NCBI RefSeq assembly: GCF_907164915.1
Contig: NC_061862.1
Span: 81,495,718 to 81,559,717, forward strand
Direction of reading: 5' to 3'
DNA length: 64,000 bases
Source: Impatiens glandulifera
Lineage: Eukaryota; Streptophyta; Magnoliopsida; Ericales; Balsaminaceae
Of the stretch, positions 22,115 through 32,448 are shown one piece after another (position 1 is the stretch's first letter; each line of letters begins with the position of its first letter). Both the position numbers and the translations under genes were made by a program. The notes under the pieces were generated by a model. It saw nothing but the letters and a program-made list of their open reading frames with translations, ran no database searches and had not been told where the DNA came from.

Positions 22115-23256
22115 GATGCTTAATTTTTAAAGTGTCCGGATTGCTGGGTCGAGAGCTGTGATTAATTTGGATATTTATGTGAGAGTAAATGGATACTTGG
22201 GTCGGATTCTAGGTTGACCCGCCCATAAACTTAAAACGATTAAAAATAAATTTAAAAATATTATTTGTAGGTTTCAAACTTGCAATCTAACAAAACAAAT
22301 ACAATCCCTTAACCAACTAAGCTAACAACACTTTTATATTTAAGATTCAACACCAAATTTGATGAACGCGAGACATTTTAACAATAAAAGTTCAAATTTT
22401 TAACTAACTAATATATATATATATATAATGATGCTTAATTTTTAAAGTGTCCGGATTGTCGGGTCAAGAGCTGTGGTTAATTTGGATATTTATGTGAGAG
22501 TAAATGGATACTTGGGTCGTATAGTGGGTTGACCCACTCATAGACTTAAAACGGTTAAAAATAAATTTAAAAATGTTATTTGTAGGTTTCGAACTTGCAA
22601 CATAACAAAACAAGTATAACCCTTTAACCAACTAGGCTAACAACACTTTATATTTAAGGTTCAACACCAAATTTGATGAACGCGAGACATTTTAACAATA
22701 AAAGTTCAAATTTTTAACTAACTAATCTATATATATAGAATGATGCTTAATTTTTAAAGTGTCCGGATTGCCGGGTCGAGAGTTGTGGTTAATTTGAATA
22801 TTTATGTGAGAGTAAATGGATATTTGGGTTGGATTGTGGGTTGACCCGCCCATAAACTTAAAACGGTTAAAAATAAATTTAAAAATGTTATTTGTAAGTT
22901 TCGAACTTGCAACCTAACAAAAAAAAGTACAACCTTTAACCAAATGTGATTGAGATATCATTTGAAAGTGGTTAAAAAATATGAATCAAATATTTAATTG
23001 ACCAAAGTGTGAGGTCACGATGCTAATTATTAATAAATATGAATCAAATATTTGATTAACAAAATGAAAGTGTAAAGTCACAAAATGAGAGATTCATTCG
23101 AAAAAAATATGTGATGAAAATGTGAGAAAATAAGTTGTTTCATATGAGAGTGTTATATTTTTTATTTTAATAATTTTAAATATTGAATAAATATTATTAT
23201 AATTTTTTTAATTTATTTTATTTTTATCCTTATCCGTGTGCGAAAAATTTTCCTAG
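21420..23256 (+). mobile_element. Helitron-1, non-autonomous, tandem 5' units
   Basis: The 5' end is TCTATATATAT...AATGATGCTTAATTTT after an A (21419). The likely 3' end is CTAG at 23253-23256 before a T, preceded by a decayed CCGTGTGCG hairpin half. Helitrons insert between A and T without target duplication, as seen. The body contains five head-to-tail units starting TGATGCTTAA at 21441, 21751, 22114, 22429 and 22741, about 310-363 bp apart; a long (TA)n run at about 22044-22113 lengthens unit 2. Units match those of Helitron-2. No Rep/helicase gene is present. Confidence 0.7.
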
Positions 23257-23477
23257 TTAAATTAATAGTACATAAATGGTTTAATTTTGTGGATAAGTCC
23301 ATAGACATAATTATTCAAGTAGCTAGTCTCTATCCAATAATAATGTACGTAATTCTTATATAATTAATTTTCTTGTAGTACATATATAGGTAAGTACGTA
23401 GAAGAAGATCGAACGAATTAATTCCATTAATTAATTATGTGATCATCAGTTACAGGGATATCAGACCAGATGAAAAG

Positions 23478-24218
23478 TGTTGGTGCGGAAAATATTATAA
23501 CTAGAAAAATAGGATTTTATTGATAGAATTCTTAAGTAGCTACAACTCACTTAATTTTGATATATTGATTAATGAGTGATTCTCAATTTAAAGGAAAAGA
23601 TGGAAGGATCTAGAACTCAAATTAAATACAATTTATGACATTAAACAATGCATCTCTTGAGTTTCATCTTCAACTATTGAGCTTCACCATCACATTAAAT
23701 GTTTTCCAAGATTATTATGTTGGGAATTTTGAAATGAAGATTACTTTTATACTGTAATCTAGCAATGTGAGATGGGTAAATGCACATGTTATCCAAGTCT
23801 AAAACAGAAGATCAAGCACAGAACAAAACAACACCAGATTTACGTGGAAAACCCTCTCAACCTGGAGGGTAAAACCACAGGGCCAACCAGCAAATTTCAC
23901 TATAAGCAAAAAACAGATACAAATGTTCTTCTCAACTTTAAACCCAAAGTTGAGGTTTACAAACAGAGAAAACCAATTTCATTCAGACTTAAGCTAGTCT
24001 AGATATAAGACAACAAGAGATTAGAACCTGAAGGTGAAAATGTAAAAGATCTACTTCTCCTTCTCTTCTTCTTCCTCTGTTTCTTCTCCTCTGTTTCTTC
24101 TCTTCTTTACAGAATGACTTCTTTCTCTAGAAGTGATAGAATGAACAACATTCTTAGGTTTTGCTTAATTGGGCTGGACCCAAAGGCCCAACATATTAAT
24201 TATTTATTATTTTTAACA
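23478..24218 (-). repeat. Copia element 3' LTR, split by a nested solo LTR
   Basis: Same sequence as the 5' LTR but interrupted after GATTATTA by a 476-bp insert with its own target duplication; the LTR resumes as TATTAATTATTTATT at 24194. Confidence 0.93.
23718..24193. mobile_element. Nested solo LTR (476 bp)
   Basis: TGTTGGGAATTTT...GGCCCAACA has TG/CA ends and a 5-bp duplication TATTA (23713-23717 and 24194-24198). The uninterrupted copia 5' LTR confirms the empty site. It contains TACGTGGAAAACCCTC, a phrase seen in several plant copia LTRs. The 76-codon frame inside (23772-24002) is not a gene. Confidence 0.88.
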
Positions 24219-24230
24219 CCCCTCTTAATT
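24219..24230 (-). other. Polypurine tract of copia element
   Basis: Minus-strand TTAAGAGGGG directly abuts the 3' LTR, the position expected for plus-strand priming. Confidence 0.75.
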
Positions 24231-27200
24231 AGTAATCTTGAGTTTCTTCTTGAATTTGTCGAACTTGTCAATCGTGACGGCTTTGGTCATGATATCTGCT
24301 GGCTGATCCTCTGTCTTGATAAACTTCATGGAAATTACTTCTTGAGTAATCAAATCTCGAATAAAATGATGTCGTAGTTCAATATGTTTGGACCGAACAT
24401 GAAAAACAGGATTCTTTGTCATTGCAATAGCTGACATATTGTCACAATGAATAATTTTCGGCTCACATTGTTCAAACTTCATGTCTTTTAAAACTCTTTG
24501 AAGCCAAACAACTTCACAAGATGCATCAGTACATGCTATATACTCTGCTTCGGCTGATGACAATGCCACAAATTTCTGTTTTCTTGAGCTCCATGATATT
24601 ACTTTTATTCCAAGACAAAAGATATAACCGAAGGTACTTTTTCGATCATCAATCGAGCCCGCCCAATCACTATCTGTATACCCAACCAACTTACATTCAC
24701 TTTCCTTTTTGAATTCAATGCCTTGAGTTTTTGTGCCCTTAAGATATCTAAGGATTCTTTTTGCGACTGTAAAATGAATTTGACTTGGCTCATTCAAAAA
24801 TCTAAAAAGCAAGCTTACCGAATGAGTGATACCCGGTCTTGTGTTGAGATAGATTAAGGAACCAATCAACTTTCTATAACTAGTTGAGTCAGCTTTCTCA
24901 ACGTCGTCGTTAACTTGAAATTTTTTATTCAACGCCATATAAGTAGAGAGGGGCTTGCATTGACTCATATTGAATTTCTTGAGCAGATCTTCAATATATT
25001 TTTCTTGAGATAGAAAGATTCTTCCTGGACTTTGCTTAACTTGTATGCCAAGAAAATATTTCATGAGTCCCAAGTCTGTCATCTCAAATTCTTTCATCAT
25101 TTGATTCTTGAATTCTGCCACCATAACTTTGTTTGTTCCAAAATAGATGAGATCATCTACATATAAACATACAATCAAGAAATCTTTGTCAATAGTCTTC
25201 ACATAGAGAAATGATTCACTTGTACTTTGATTAAAGCCTTTCTTGATGAAATAGCTATTGATTTTGCTGTTCCACGTTCGGGGTGCCTTCTTTAACCCAT
25301 AAAATGCCTTTTTTAGTCAATAAACTTTCTTATCTTTTTCTTTGATCTCAAAACCTTCGGGCTGCTCAACATACACCTCTTCTTAAATTTCTCCATTTAG
25401 AAAAGCTGATTTTACATCAAGTTGAAATATATTTACCACCAACTGAGCTGCAATGGCTACACAAGTATGGATTGTCTCCATTCTTGTAACAGGAGCATAA
25501 GTTTCTGAGAAGTCAACTCCCAGTTGTTGAGAATAACCCTTTGCGACAAGTCGAGCTTTATGTTTTTGAATCAAACCATCCTCACTGTACTTTACTTTGT
25601 AGACCCATTTTAAACCAATAGTTTTCTTTCTATCTGGCAAGTCCACGAGTTTCCATGTTAAATTTTTCTCAATTGTAGATAACTCGTCCTTCATTGCTTT
25701 TTGCCAATATTCATTTAGAGAAGCTTCTTGGAATGATTGTGGCTCACAAGAAAATAATCCAAACTCAATTTCATCATAAATGTCTTGAACCATTCAGGTC
25801 TTTCTTGGAGGACTATCTGAATCAGATTCTGAGTCTTGTGAAGAAGGTTGAGATGAACTAACTTGGGATGTACTAGCTTGGGATGCAATTGGATTAGTAA
25901 ATAGTTGTGATCCCAAGTATTCAACTTCTTTCCCCTTCCAATTCCAAGTAGCTTTTTCATCGAAAACAACATCTCGAGATATAATAATTTTGTTGGTCAA
26001 TGGATTCATCAATCGATATCCCTTGGATTCATCACTGTAGCCAATGAACACAAGTTTTTGTCCTTTATCTTCAAACTTCTCCCAATTTTGAGATGGGATT
26101 AGAGCATAAGAAATACTCCCAAATATTTTAAAATGATTAATGACGGGCTTTTTATCATACCAAGCTTCAAATGGAGTCTTATTTCTGACCTCTTTGGTTG
26201 GTGATCGATTGAGAATATATATAGCTGTGGGAACAGCTTCAGCCTAATATATATTTGGAATTCCCTTTCCTTTCAGTATGCTTCTCAACATCTCTATGAT
26301 CGTATGGTTTTTTCGTTCAGCTGCGCCGTTTTGTTGTGGAGATCTATTGACGGTTAATTGTCTTTTGATACCATTATCTTTGCAATATTCCGTAAAGGAA
26401 TTTGAGAGATATTCTCCTCCACGATCAGTTCTCAAGCACTTCATTATATGACCACTTTCCTTTTCAACTAGAGACTTGAATCGTAAGAAAATAGAAAATG
26501 CTTCGGACTTTTGATTAAGGAAATAAATCGACATCATTCTTGTATAGTCATCAACAAAGAGAATGAAATACCTCTTATCTCTAGGAGTAGGAGTTTGCAT
26601 TGGGCCACATATAACAGAATGGACAAGTTCAAGTGGTCAATTTGCTCGCCAAGTAGTTTTGGGAAATGGGAGCTTGTGCATCTTTCCATAAATACAACCT
26701 TCACGTATATCATTCATCACTTGAATAGAAGGAAGTCCAACCACCATATTTTTCTCTTTTAGCAGCTGAAGTCCCCGTTGATTTAGATGACCATATCGTA
26801 GATGCCAAAGCTTAGACAAATCTCCATTTTCAACTTTTAATGCACAATCATTTTTCAATGGAAACGTGAGAGAAAAAGTCTTATATTTCATTTCGACAGT
26901 TGTCACAACCACATTCTTCTTTTTGTCAAATATTTTGCATCTTCCATCATCAAAATATACCGAGAAGTTCTTCTTAATAAGTTTTCCAATACTAAGAAGA
27001 TTATATGAAATATTAGGGACATAAAGAACATCCGTGATAAGTTTTTTATTACCTCCCAAATTTGGAACAACAATGGTTCCTTTTCCTTTCGCATCTTGAT
27101 AAGAACCATCTCCAAGAACAACGGTTGAAGTAATGTCTGAGTTGAGCTCCAAAAACATATCTTTATTGTTGGTCATATGGTTGCTAGCACCGCTATCAAG

Positions 27201-28169
27201 ATACCATCGACTTTTTGACTTCACTTCACCATTTAGAGAAACAAACATAATGTCATAATCTTCCTTCACAATTTTTGTATCATCTTCTTTCTTCTCCTGA
27301 TTTTGAAATCGACAATCCCTTTGAGAATGATTAGGGATTTTGCATCTTTTGCATTTGAAATAACAATCTTTTGACTCATGATTTGATTTCTTGCAAATGA
27401 TACAGGAATAAGAATCACTCGATTGTTGTGGTGCTTTGCCTTTTCAACTGAATGTCTTCTCATTTTTTTTACTAAATTTGTTGTGATGACTTCTTGAATA
27501 CGCTTCTAGTACTTGCTTGGATTTGAAGGCTTGATCAGTTGATGGAGTACAATAGCGATTAATTCTTTGCTCATGTGCTAGAAGAGATCCAGTCAACTCA
27601 TATATTGTCATCTTGGACAAATCTTTTGATTCTTCAATCGCAGCAGCAACATGATCGAACTTTTGAGGAAGGCTTCGAAGAACTTTGTCAACAACATTTT
27701 TGTCTTTGATTTCATCTCCGCTGTTTTTTATTTGATTGACAATAGTAGAAACACGAGAAGAAAAATCTTGTACCTTTTCTCGATCCTCCATCTTTAGATT
27801 GTCAAAATCTTTCCATAAGGCTTGGAGTTTTAATGCGATTGTTTTCTCCGTACCTTGAAATTCTTGTTTCAATATCATCCAAGCATCTTGGGCCTTTTTT
27901 ACTCCAAAAATACGAGAGAATATGGTTTTCTCAACTCCTTGTTGAATATAGCGCAAAGCTAATGCATCTCGTTTTTTTTTGAGATCCTTTTCAAATTTCT
28001 CGTATCCTTCGTCGTATTCATCGGGTACATCGAGTTCTTATTCATCCATCATATCCCAAAGACCTAGGGATATAAAAAATGTTTCCATTTGGATGCTGTA
28101 GAATTCATAGAATTCGCCTTCAAAGATAGGAACTTGACTTGGAGAGTATGAGAATAGAGTAAATGCCAT
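24225..28169 (-). pseudogene. Copia gag-pol polyprotein, one frame, seven stops
   Basis: A single frame of about 1,314 codons runs from ATG at 28169 to TAG at 24225 with no frameshift. In order: gag (28169-27444), two CX2CX4HX4C zinc knuckles (about 27405-27310), aspartic protease DSGA (about 27197), GAG-pre-integrase, integrase core (DDYTR, TDRGGE, AAERKN), reverse transcriptase with YVDD at about 25163, and RNase H (DSDWAG...SSAEAEY). Stops at 28038, 27444, 26637, 26244, 25794, 25383 and 25317 interrupt it. The last Cys of the integrase zinc finger reads as Gly (CIYG). Most stops are one transition from a family-typical Trp, Arg or Gln codon. Short ORFs on the plus strand here are antisense shadows. 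Confidence 0.93.
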
Positions 28170-28191
28170 TTCAAGATTGAAACGTAACCTT

Positions 28192-28203
28192 GCTCTGATA
28201 CCA
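28192..28203 (-). other. Primer binding site (initiator-Met tRNA)
   Basis: Minus-strand TGGTATCAGAGC lies four bases inside the 5' LTR and matches the 3' end complement of plant initiator-Met tRNA, the usual primer for copia reverse transcription. Confidence 0.92.
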
Positions 28204-28207
28204 AATT

Positions 28208-28488
28208 TGTTGGTGCGGAAAATATTATAACTAGGAAAATATGATTTTATTGATAGAATTCTTAAGTAGCTACAGCTCACTTAATTTTGATATATTGAAA
28301 AATTAATGTGTGATTCTCAATTTAAAGAAAAAGATGGAAGGATCTAGAACTCAAATTAAATACAATTTATGACACTAAACAATGCATATCTTGAGCTACA
28401 TCTTCCTTCACGCTTCATCTTCAACTATTGAGCTTCACCATCACATTAAATGTTTTCCAAGATTATTAATTATTTATTATTTTTAACA
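28208..28488 (-). repeat. Copia element 5' LTR
   Basis: Upstream LTR on the minus strand, 281 bp, TG...CA ends (plus-strand reading TGTTGGTGCGG to TTTTTAACA). It should carry the element promoter. Confidence 0.93.
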
Positions 28489-28493
28489 AAAAG

Positions 28494-28738
28494 GTACGAG
28501 AGAACTTGCCAACCAATTATTAATGAACAAGTATTTTCTTCTATACGTACTAGCTAGTTATCTAATTATATATGTTCAGATTTGGATTTGTAGACAATTG
28601 ATGATCTAATAGAAACCGGAAGCACCGAAGAGATTTTCAAGAAATTAAGCTATGCATCAACAAGGAAGAGGGCAGGTGCGCTAGCTAACTACACATGATA
28701 TTATTAATTTGAATTTTACTACTAGATATTTATATTTA
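28494..28738. other. Spacer between copia element and MULE-B
   Basis: AT-rich DNA. Bases 28580-28690 have a coding-like composition (TTGATGATCTAATAGAAACC) but no frame I can assign. Confidence 0.35.
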
Positions 28739-28849
28739 GGGAAATTTGACAAAATGACCCCAAAGATGGAGTTATTTGACCTGGTGGAAAAATATAATTT
28801 TTATTGCATTTGTGGTCTTTTTTTGACGAAATTACCCTTGTAGCGAAAC

Positions 28850-29480
28850 GCTAAGGGACTAAGCGTTTCTCTAAGTGGATTAGGTTTAGTATAAATACTC
28901 TAATTTTTTCATTTCTTTTCTCTCTCTTCTCTTGTTCTCTCTTCTCTTGTTCTCTCTTCTCTTGTTCTCTCTTTCAAGGCTGCGGCGACGGAGGCGGCGA
29001 CGGAGGCGACAGTCCTTATACAGATACAAATTTATGTTCTTATTTACCTGATCTTTATTTCACCCTAACCTAAATCGATTTTTGTTTTTATTACACGATC
29101 TTCATTTCTTTCAAACCCTAACCCTAAACTATTTTGCATGCAGGTCAGGTGAAGGATTTCTAAGGATTTGAAGGTCGAAGAAGATGTTCATTTCAAACCT
29201 AATTCGATTTATGTTCATGTTTCCATGATCTTCATTTTAAACCCTTCGAGTTAACATGTTCTTATTTGGTTCATATTGGTTCATATTTGGTATTTGGTTC
29301 ATATTTGTGGTTCATATTGGTTCATATATGTCGATGATGATATTTGCGGATAATCTCGGATCATATAGGTTCTGTTTCAGGGAAGTTTCGCTAAAGATTT
29401 ACCGTTTCGCTAAGTGTGTAGCGTTTCGCTAAGTTCTTAGCGCTTCGCTAAGTTCTTAGCGCTTCGCTAAGTGCTTATTT
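28850..29480. repeat. MULE-B left-arm AGCGAAACGCTAAG hairpin motifs
   Basis: TTAGCGTTTCGCT-type words occur at 28852-28880 and again as five or so tandem units at 29385-29475 (GCGTTTCGCTAAGTGCTTA). Each pair can form a hairpin. Inverted copies lie in the right arm. Confidence 0.75.
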
Positions 29481-29484
29481 ATTT

Positions 29485-30003
29485 TGATTAATAAATAAGT
29501 AATGTGATGCTTATTTATTTCTCTAATGATGTTTGAAGGATGAATATTGTGCTAATTTAAAATATATTTTAAATAATTTGGTGCAAAAATTACTTTAAAG
29601 TGTAATTTAATTTATACTTTAATTTTTGACAAACATAATTTTTTTTTTTAAATTTACCCATTTATCATAATCAAGATGAAAATAATAATCCATAAGAAAG
29701 AGTCTAATAAAAATTCATATAGAGAAAGTAGACTATTATTGGTTAGATATATCATATATATCCTGATCATAATGCACTCCTTTCATTACAAAGTTGTATA
29801 CATGCATTTAAAACAGGAAAACACTGATAAAATCAAACATAAAACCAAAAAAGCTAATGAAAATAAGAAAGAAATTCACATAAGTTCTTCATTGAAGAAC
29901 CAAAAGATGAATTTTAGATGATTAAAGTCATGAAACAAGTGAGAATTACACAAATACATACATACATACATATTATTACATACATAGAAAAGAGCAAAAT
30001 TCA
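29485..30003. other. MULE-B interior, non-coding
   Basis: AT-rich DNA. The 81-codon frame at 29676-29921 is Lys/Ile/Asn-rich with no domain and is not accepted as a gene. A CATA microsatellite lies at about 29955-29972. Confidence 0.5.
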
Positions 30004-30429
30004 TTAAGGTTCAAGCTTCAGCGACACAACTCTGGCTTGTCGATTACTCTTCGCAGACTTGACGAAAACAACCGCCAAACAAGGAGGTTCCCACCATGGC
30101 CTTCGTACCCTTTGTTCTCTTTTCAAACAAGCCACTGAAAAAAGTTCATTTTCTTATTATCAACAAATTAAAGCTACTAAGATTATAGTTTTGGAAGAGA
30201 GTAAAGGAAGGACAAGAAATCGACCAACCTTTAATTCGCCTCAGTTCCTTGAAAAGGGTTATAAAGTCACCCCATTTCATGTGACATCGTCTTATAAACC
30301 TAAGTATTTGTTCTATCGTGAACATTGACATGCTTTCTAAGTATTCCCCATTTACACCAATTTCTTTGAATATTTGACGATAACTTCCCAAATTTATCTC
30401 TTCTAACCACAACCCAACATCATATCCAG
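30004..30429 (-). pseudogene. Captured C-terminal exons of a SAM-domain protein
   Basis: Two minus-strand exons: about 30429-30229 (starting GYDVGLWLEEINLGSYRQIF; contains the SAM core and FIRRCHMKWGDFITLFKELR) and 30134-30004 (VACLKREQRVRRPWWEPPCL onward to SLKLEP and TAA). Intron 30135-30228 has GT-AG ends and joins in frame as RIK-VACLK. This is the conserved C-terminus of a family of plant SAM-domain proteins; SAM domains mediate protein-protein contacts. Both exons are open. The acceptor in front of the first exon reads CTG instead of CAG, and there is no start, so it is a fragment. It is the cargo of MULE-B; whether it is transcribed from the TIR is unknown. Confidence 0.82.
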
Positions 30430-30817
30430 GAAAAACAATAATTATAAGACTTTTAAAATATAAAGCCCCTCAAATGTTGACACAGAATAAGCAGCTCAAA
30501 AGGGTTCCCAATGATAGACAGGTGTTATCTATTCATATGAAGAATCAATACATCAATTGATCATTTCCTTATTTATGTTTCTTGATTATCTAAATACATA
30601 ATGATCTCCAATACACATCATAAGAAAATATATTTATGTACTTTAAACAGGCAGACTTTGTCCAAGATTATCTAAATGATTGAAAATACTTAACATATCC
30701 TTTGTATTCTGTATAATCTTCAAAAGAGATGGAAAATTTTCTAGATAGTTTAACAATGCATAATCATAATCATAATAATAATAAAAAATATGATTCAATA
30801 TATCTATTTCAAAATGA
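30430..30817. other. MULE-B interior, non-coding
   Basis: AT-rich DNA with no recognisable feature; probably intron of the captured SAM-domain gene plus filler. Confidence 0.4.
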
Positions 30818-31420
30818 TAAGCACTTAGCGAAATGCTAAGCACTTAGCGAAATGCTAAGCACTTAGCGAAATGCTAAGCACTTAGCGAAATGCTAAGCAC
30901 TTAGCGAAACGGTAAGTCCTTAGCGAAACTTCCCTGAAACAGAACCCATATGATCCGAGATTATCTGCAAATATCATCATCGACATATATGAACCAAATA
31001 CCAAATATGAACCAATATGAACCAAATAAGAACAGGTTAAATCGAATGGTTTGAAATGAAGATCATGGAAACATGAACATAAATCGAATTAGGTTTGAAA
31101 TGAACATGTTCTTCGACCTTCAAATCCTTAGAATCCTTCACCTGACCTGCATGCAAAATAGTTTAGGGTTAGGGTTTGAAATAAATGAAGATCATGTAAA
31201 TAAAAACAAAAATCGATTTAGGTTAGGGTGAAATAAAAATCAGGTAAATAAGATCATAAATATGTATTTGTATAAAGACTGTCGCCTCCGTCGTCGCCGC
31301 CGTGAAAGAGAGAACAGGAGAAGAGAGAGAAAGAAAATGAAGGAAAAGAAAAAATTAGAGTATTTATACTAAACCTAATCCACTTAGCGAAACGCTAAGT
31401 CCCTTAGCGTTTCGCTACAA
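30818..31420. repeat. MULE-B right-arm CACTTAGCGAAATGCTAAG repeats
   Basis: Five head-to-tail 19-20 bp units of GCACTTAGCGAAATGCTAA run from about 30821 to 30925, and further AGCGAAACGCTAAG words lie at 31384-31420. This is the inverted counterpart of the left-arm cluster, with one or two more units. Confidence 0.8.
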
Positions 31421-31557
31421 GGGTAATTTTGTCAAAAAAAGACCACGAACACAATAAAATTTATATTTTGCCACCAGGTCAAATAACCCCATCTTTGGGG
31501 TCATTTCGTCAAATTTCCTTTATATTTATATATATATATATATATATATTATTACAG

Positions 31558-32025
31558 TGTTGTAGTTTTTAGGGTCACTTGTATAATAAATAATTGTGCA
31601 TATGTCATATTTAATATAAGCCAAAATAATGTGATCTAATATGAAATTAAGTTTATGACTTATGGGTGTATTTGTCATGAATATAAAGTGAGGATACATA
31701 AGTGGCTAAATTAGAAATTGTCAAACCATAATAACTAACTTATTGTTGGTTATATGTAACGGTAATGGTCCCCATTTGATGTACGTCAATTCTCTTTTAC
31801 GTCCCCATCAACAGAGAGAGAAATCTATTGTCGTACTCATGAAATGGAAGAACCATTCCACATAAATAAAGTATAAGGAAAGAGAAGATTAAAGAATCAT
31901 CTCATCCATGCAAAATCTAAGAAAGAGAAGATTCATGATTCATCAAATTTAAAGTAAGCTTCCGCAACATTCAGATTTTAATTTCTCACACATTAAATTA
32001 GGATCTAATTAGGATAATTCTAACA
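31558..32025 (+). repeat. 5' LTR of an old copia-type element (copia-2)
   Basis: TGTTGTAGTTTTTAGGG at 31558 to CTAACA at 32025, followed two bases later by an initiator-Met PBS, as expected for a 5' LTR. The matching 3' LTR was not recognised, so the start is approximate. Confidence 0.65.
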
Positions 32026-32027
32026 AT

Positions 32028-32040
32028 TGGTATCAGATCC
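32028..32040 (+). other. Primer binding site of copia-2
   Basis: TGGTATCAGATCC differs from the initiator-Met tRNA complement by a single base in its first eleven positions and sits just inside the LTR end. Confidence 0.75.
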
Positions 32041-32359
32041 ATCCAAATTTAATATGTGAAAAAATTATATCGGTGTAGATATATATACAATATGCATGAA
32101 ATTAATATGCATGCAATTAGGAATATATATTTGAATCGATTAAGTTGAAAGATTGACAATGAATATTTTAATCGGAATATATGGATATATTGATTTTTGA
32201 TAATATGGAATAATTAAGTAAAGAATATAAAGATTTACAATGTTATTTAATAATATTTATTAGATTTATAGATGGTTTTAAATTGAGGATTAATTAAATA
32301 TCATTGATATTTGTTGTTAAAGGATTGATATATAATATATATAATATATATATATATAT

Positions 32360-32392
<33 letters not shown>

Positions 32393-32417
32393 ATATATAT
32401 ATATATATATAATATAT

Positions 32418-32448
<31 letters not shown>

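Larger units (their letters stand above)
23478..28488 (-). mobile_element. Copia LTR retrotransposon, structurally complete
   Basis: Two LTRs (TGTTGGTGCGG...TTTTTAACA) at 23478-24218 and 28208-28488 are flanked by a perfect 5-bp duplication AAAAG (23473-23477 and 28489-28493). The minus strand carries, in order, a PBS complementary to initiator-Met tRNA, a gag-pol reading frame (gag, protease, integrase, RT, RNase H: the copia order) and a purine-rich tract. Without the nested insert the left LTR is 260 bp, against 281 bp on the right; the right copy has a short extra segment near 28398. Confidence 0.95.
28739..31519. mobile_element. MULE-B: Pack-MULE with ~0.7 kb TIRs (2,781 bp)
   Basis: Ends GGGAAATTTGACAAAATGAC (28739) and, on the other strand, AGGAAATTTGACGAAATGAC (31519). 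A 9-bp duplication TTATATTTA flanks it (28730-28738 and 31520-31528), diagnostic of Mutator-like transposition. The arms match to about 29480 on the left and 30820 on the right. They contain a gene-promoter-like part: a TC-rich leader with TCTCTTCTCTTGTTC units (three in the left arm, fewer in the right), a GGCGGCGACGGAGGCG block, and a telo-box-like AAACCCTAACCCTAAACT. The interior holds a captured SAM-domain gene fragment. There is no transposase. Confidence 0.93.

Noticed and set aside
24114..24712. Plus-strand frames over the copia 3' region
   Set aside because: Antisense to RNase H and the polypurine tract; composition and position mark them as shadows.
29110..29132. Interstitial telomere repeat (CCCTAA)n
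   Set aside because: Only two units, present in both MULE-B arms and placed like a telo-box in a promoter; not a telomere relic.
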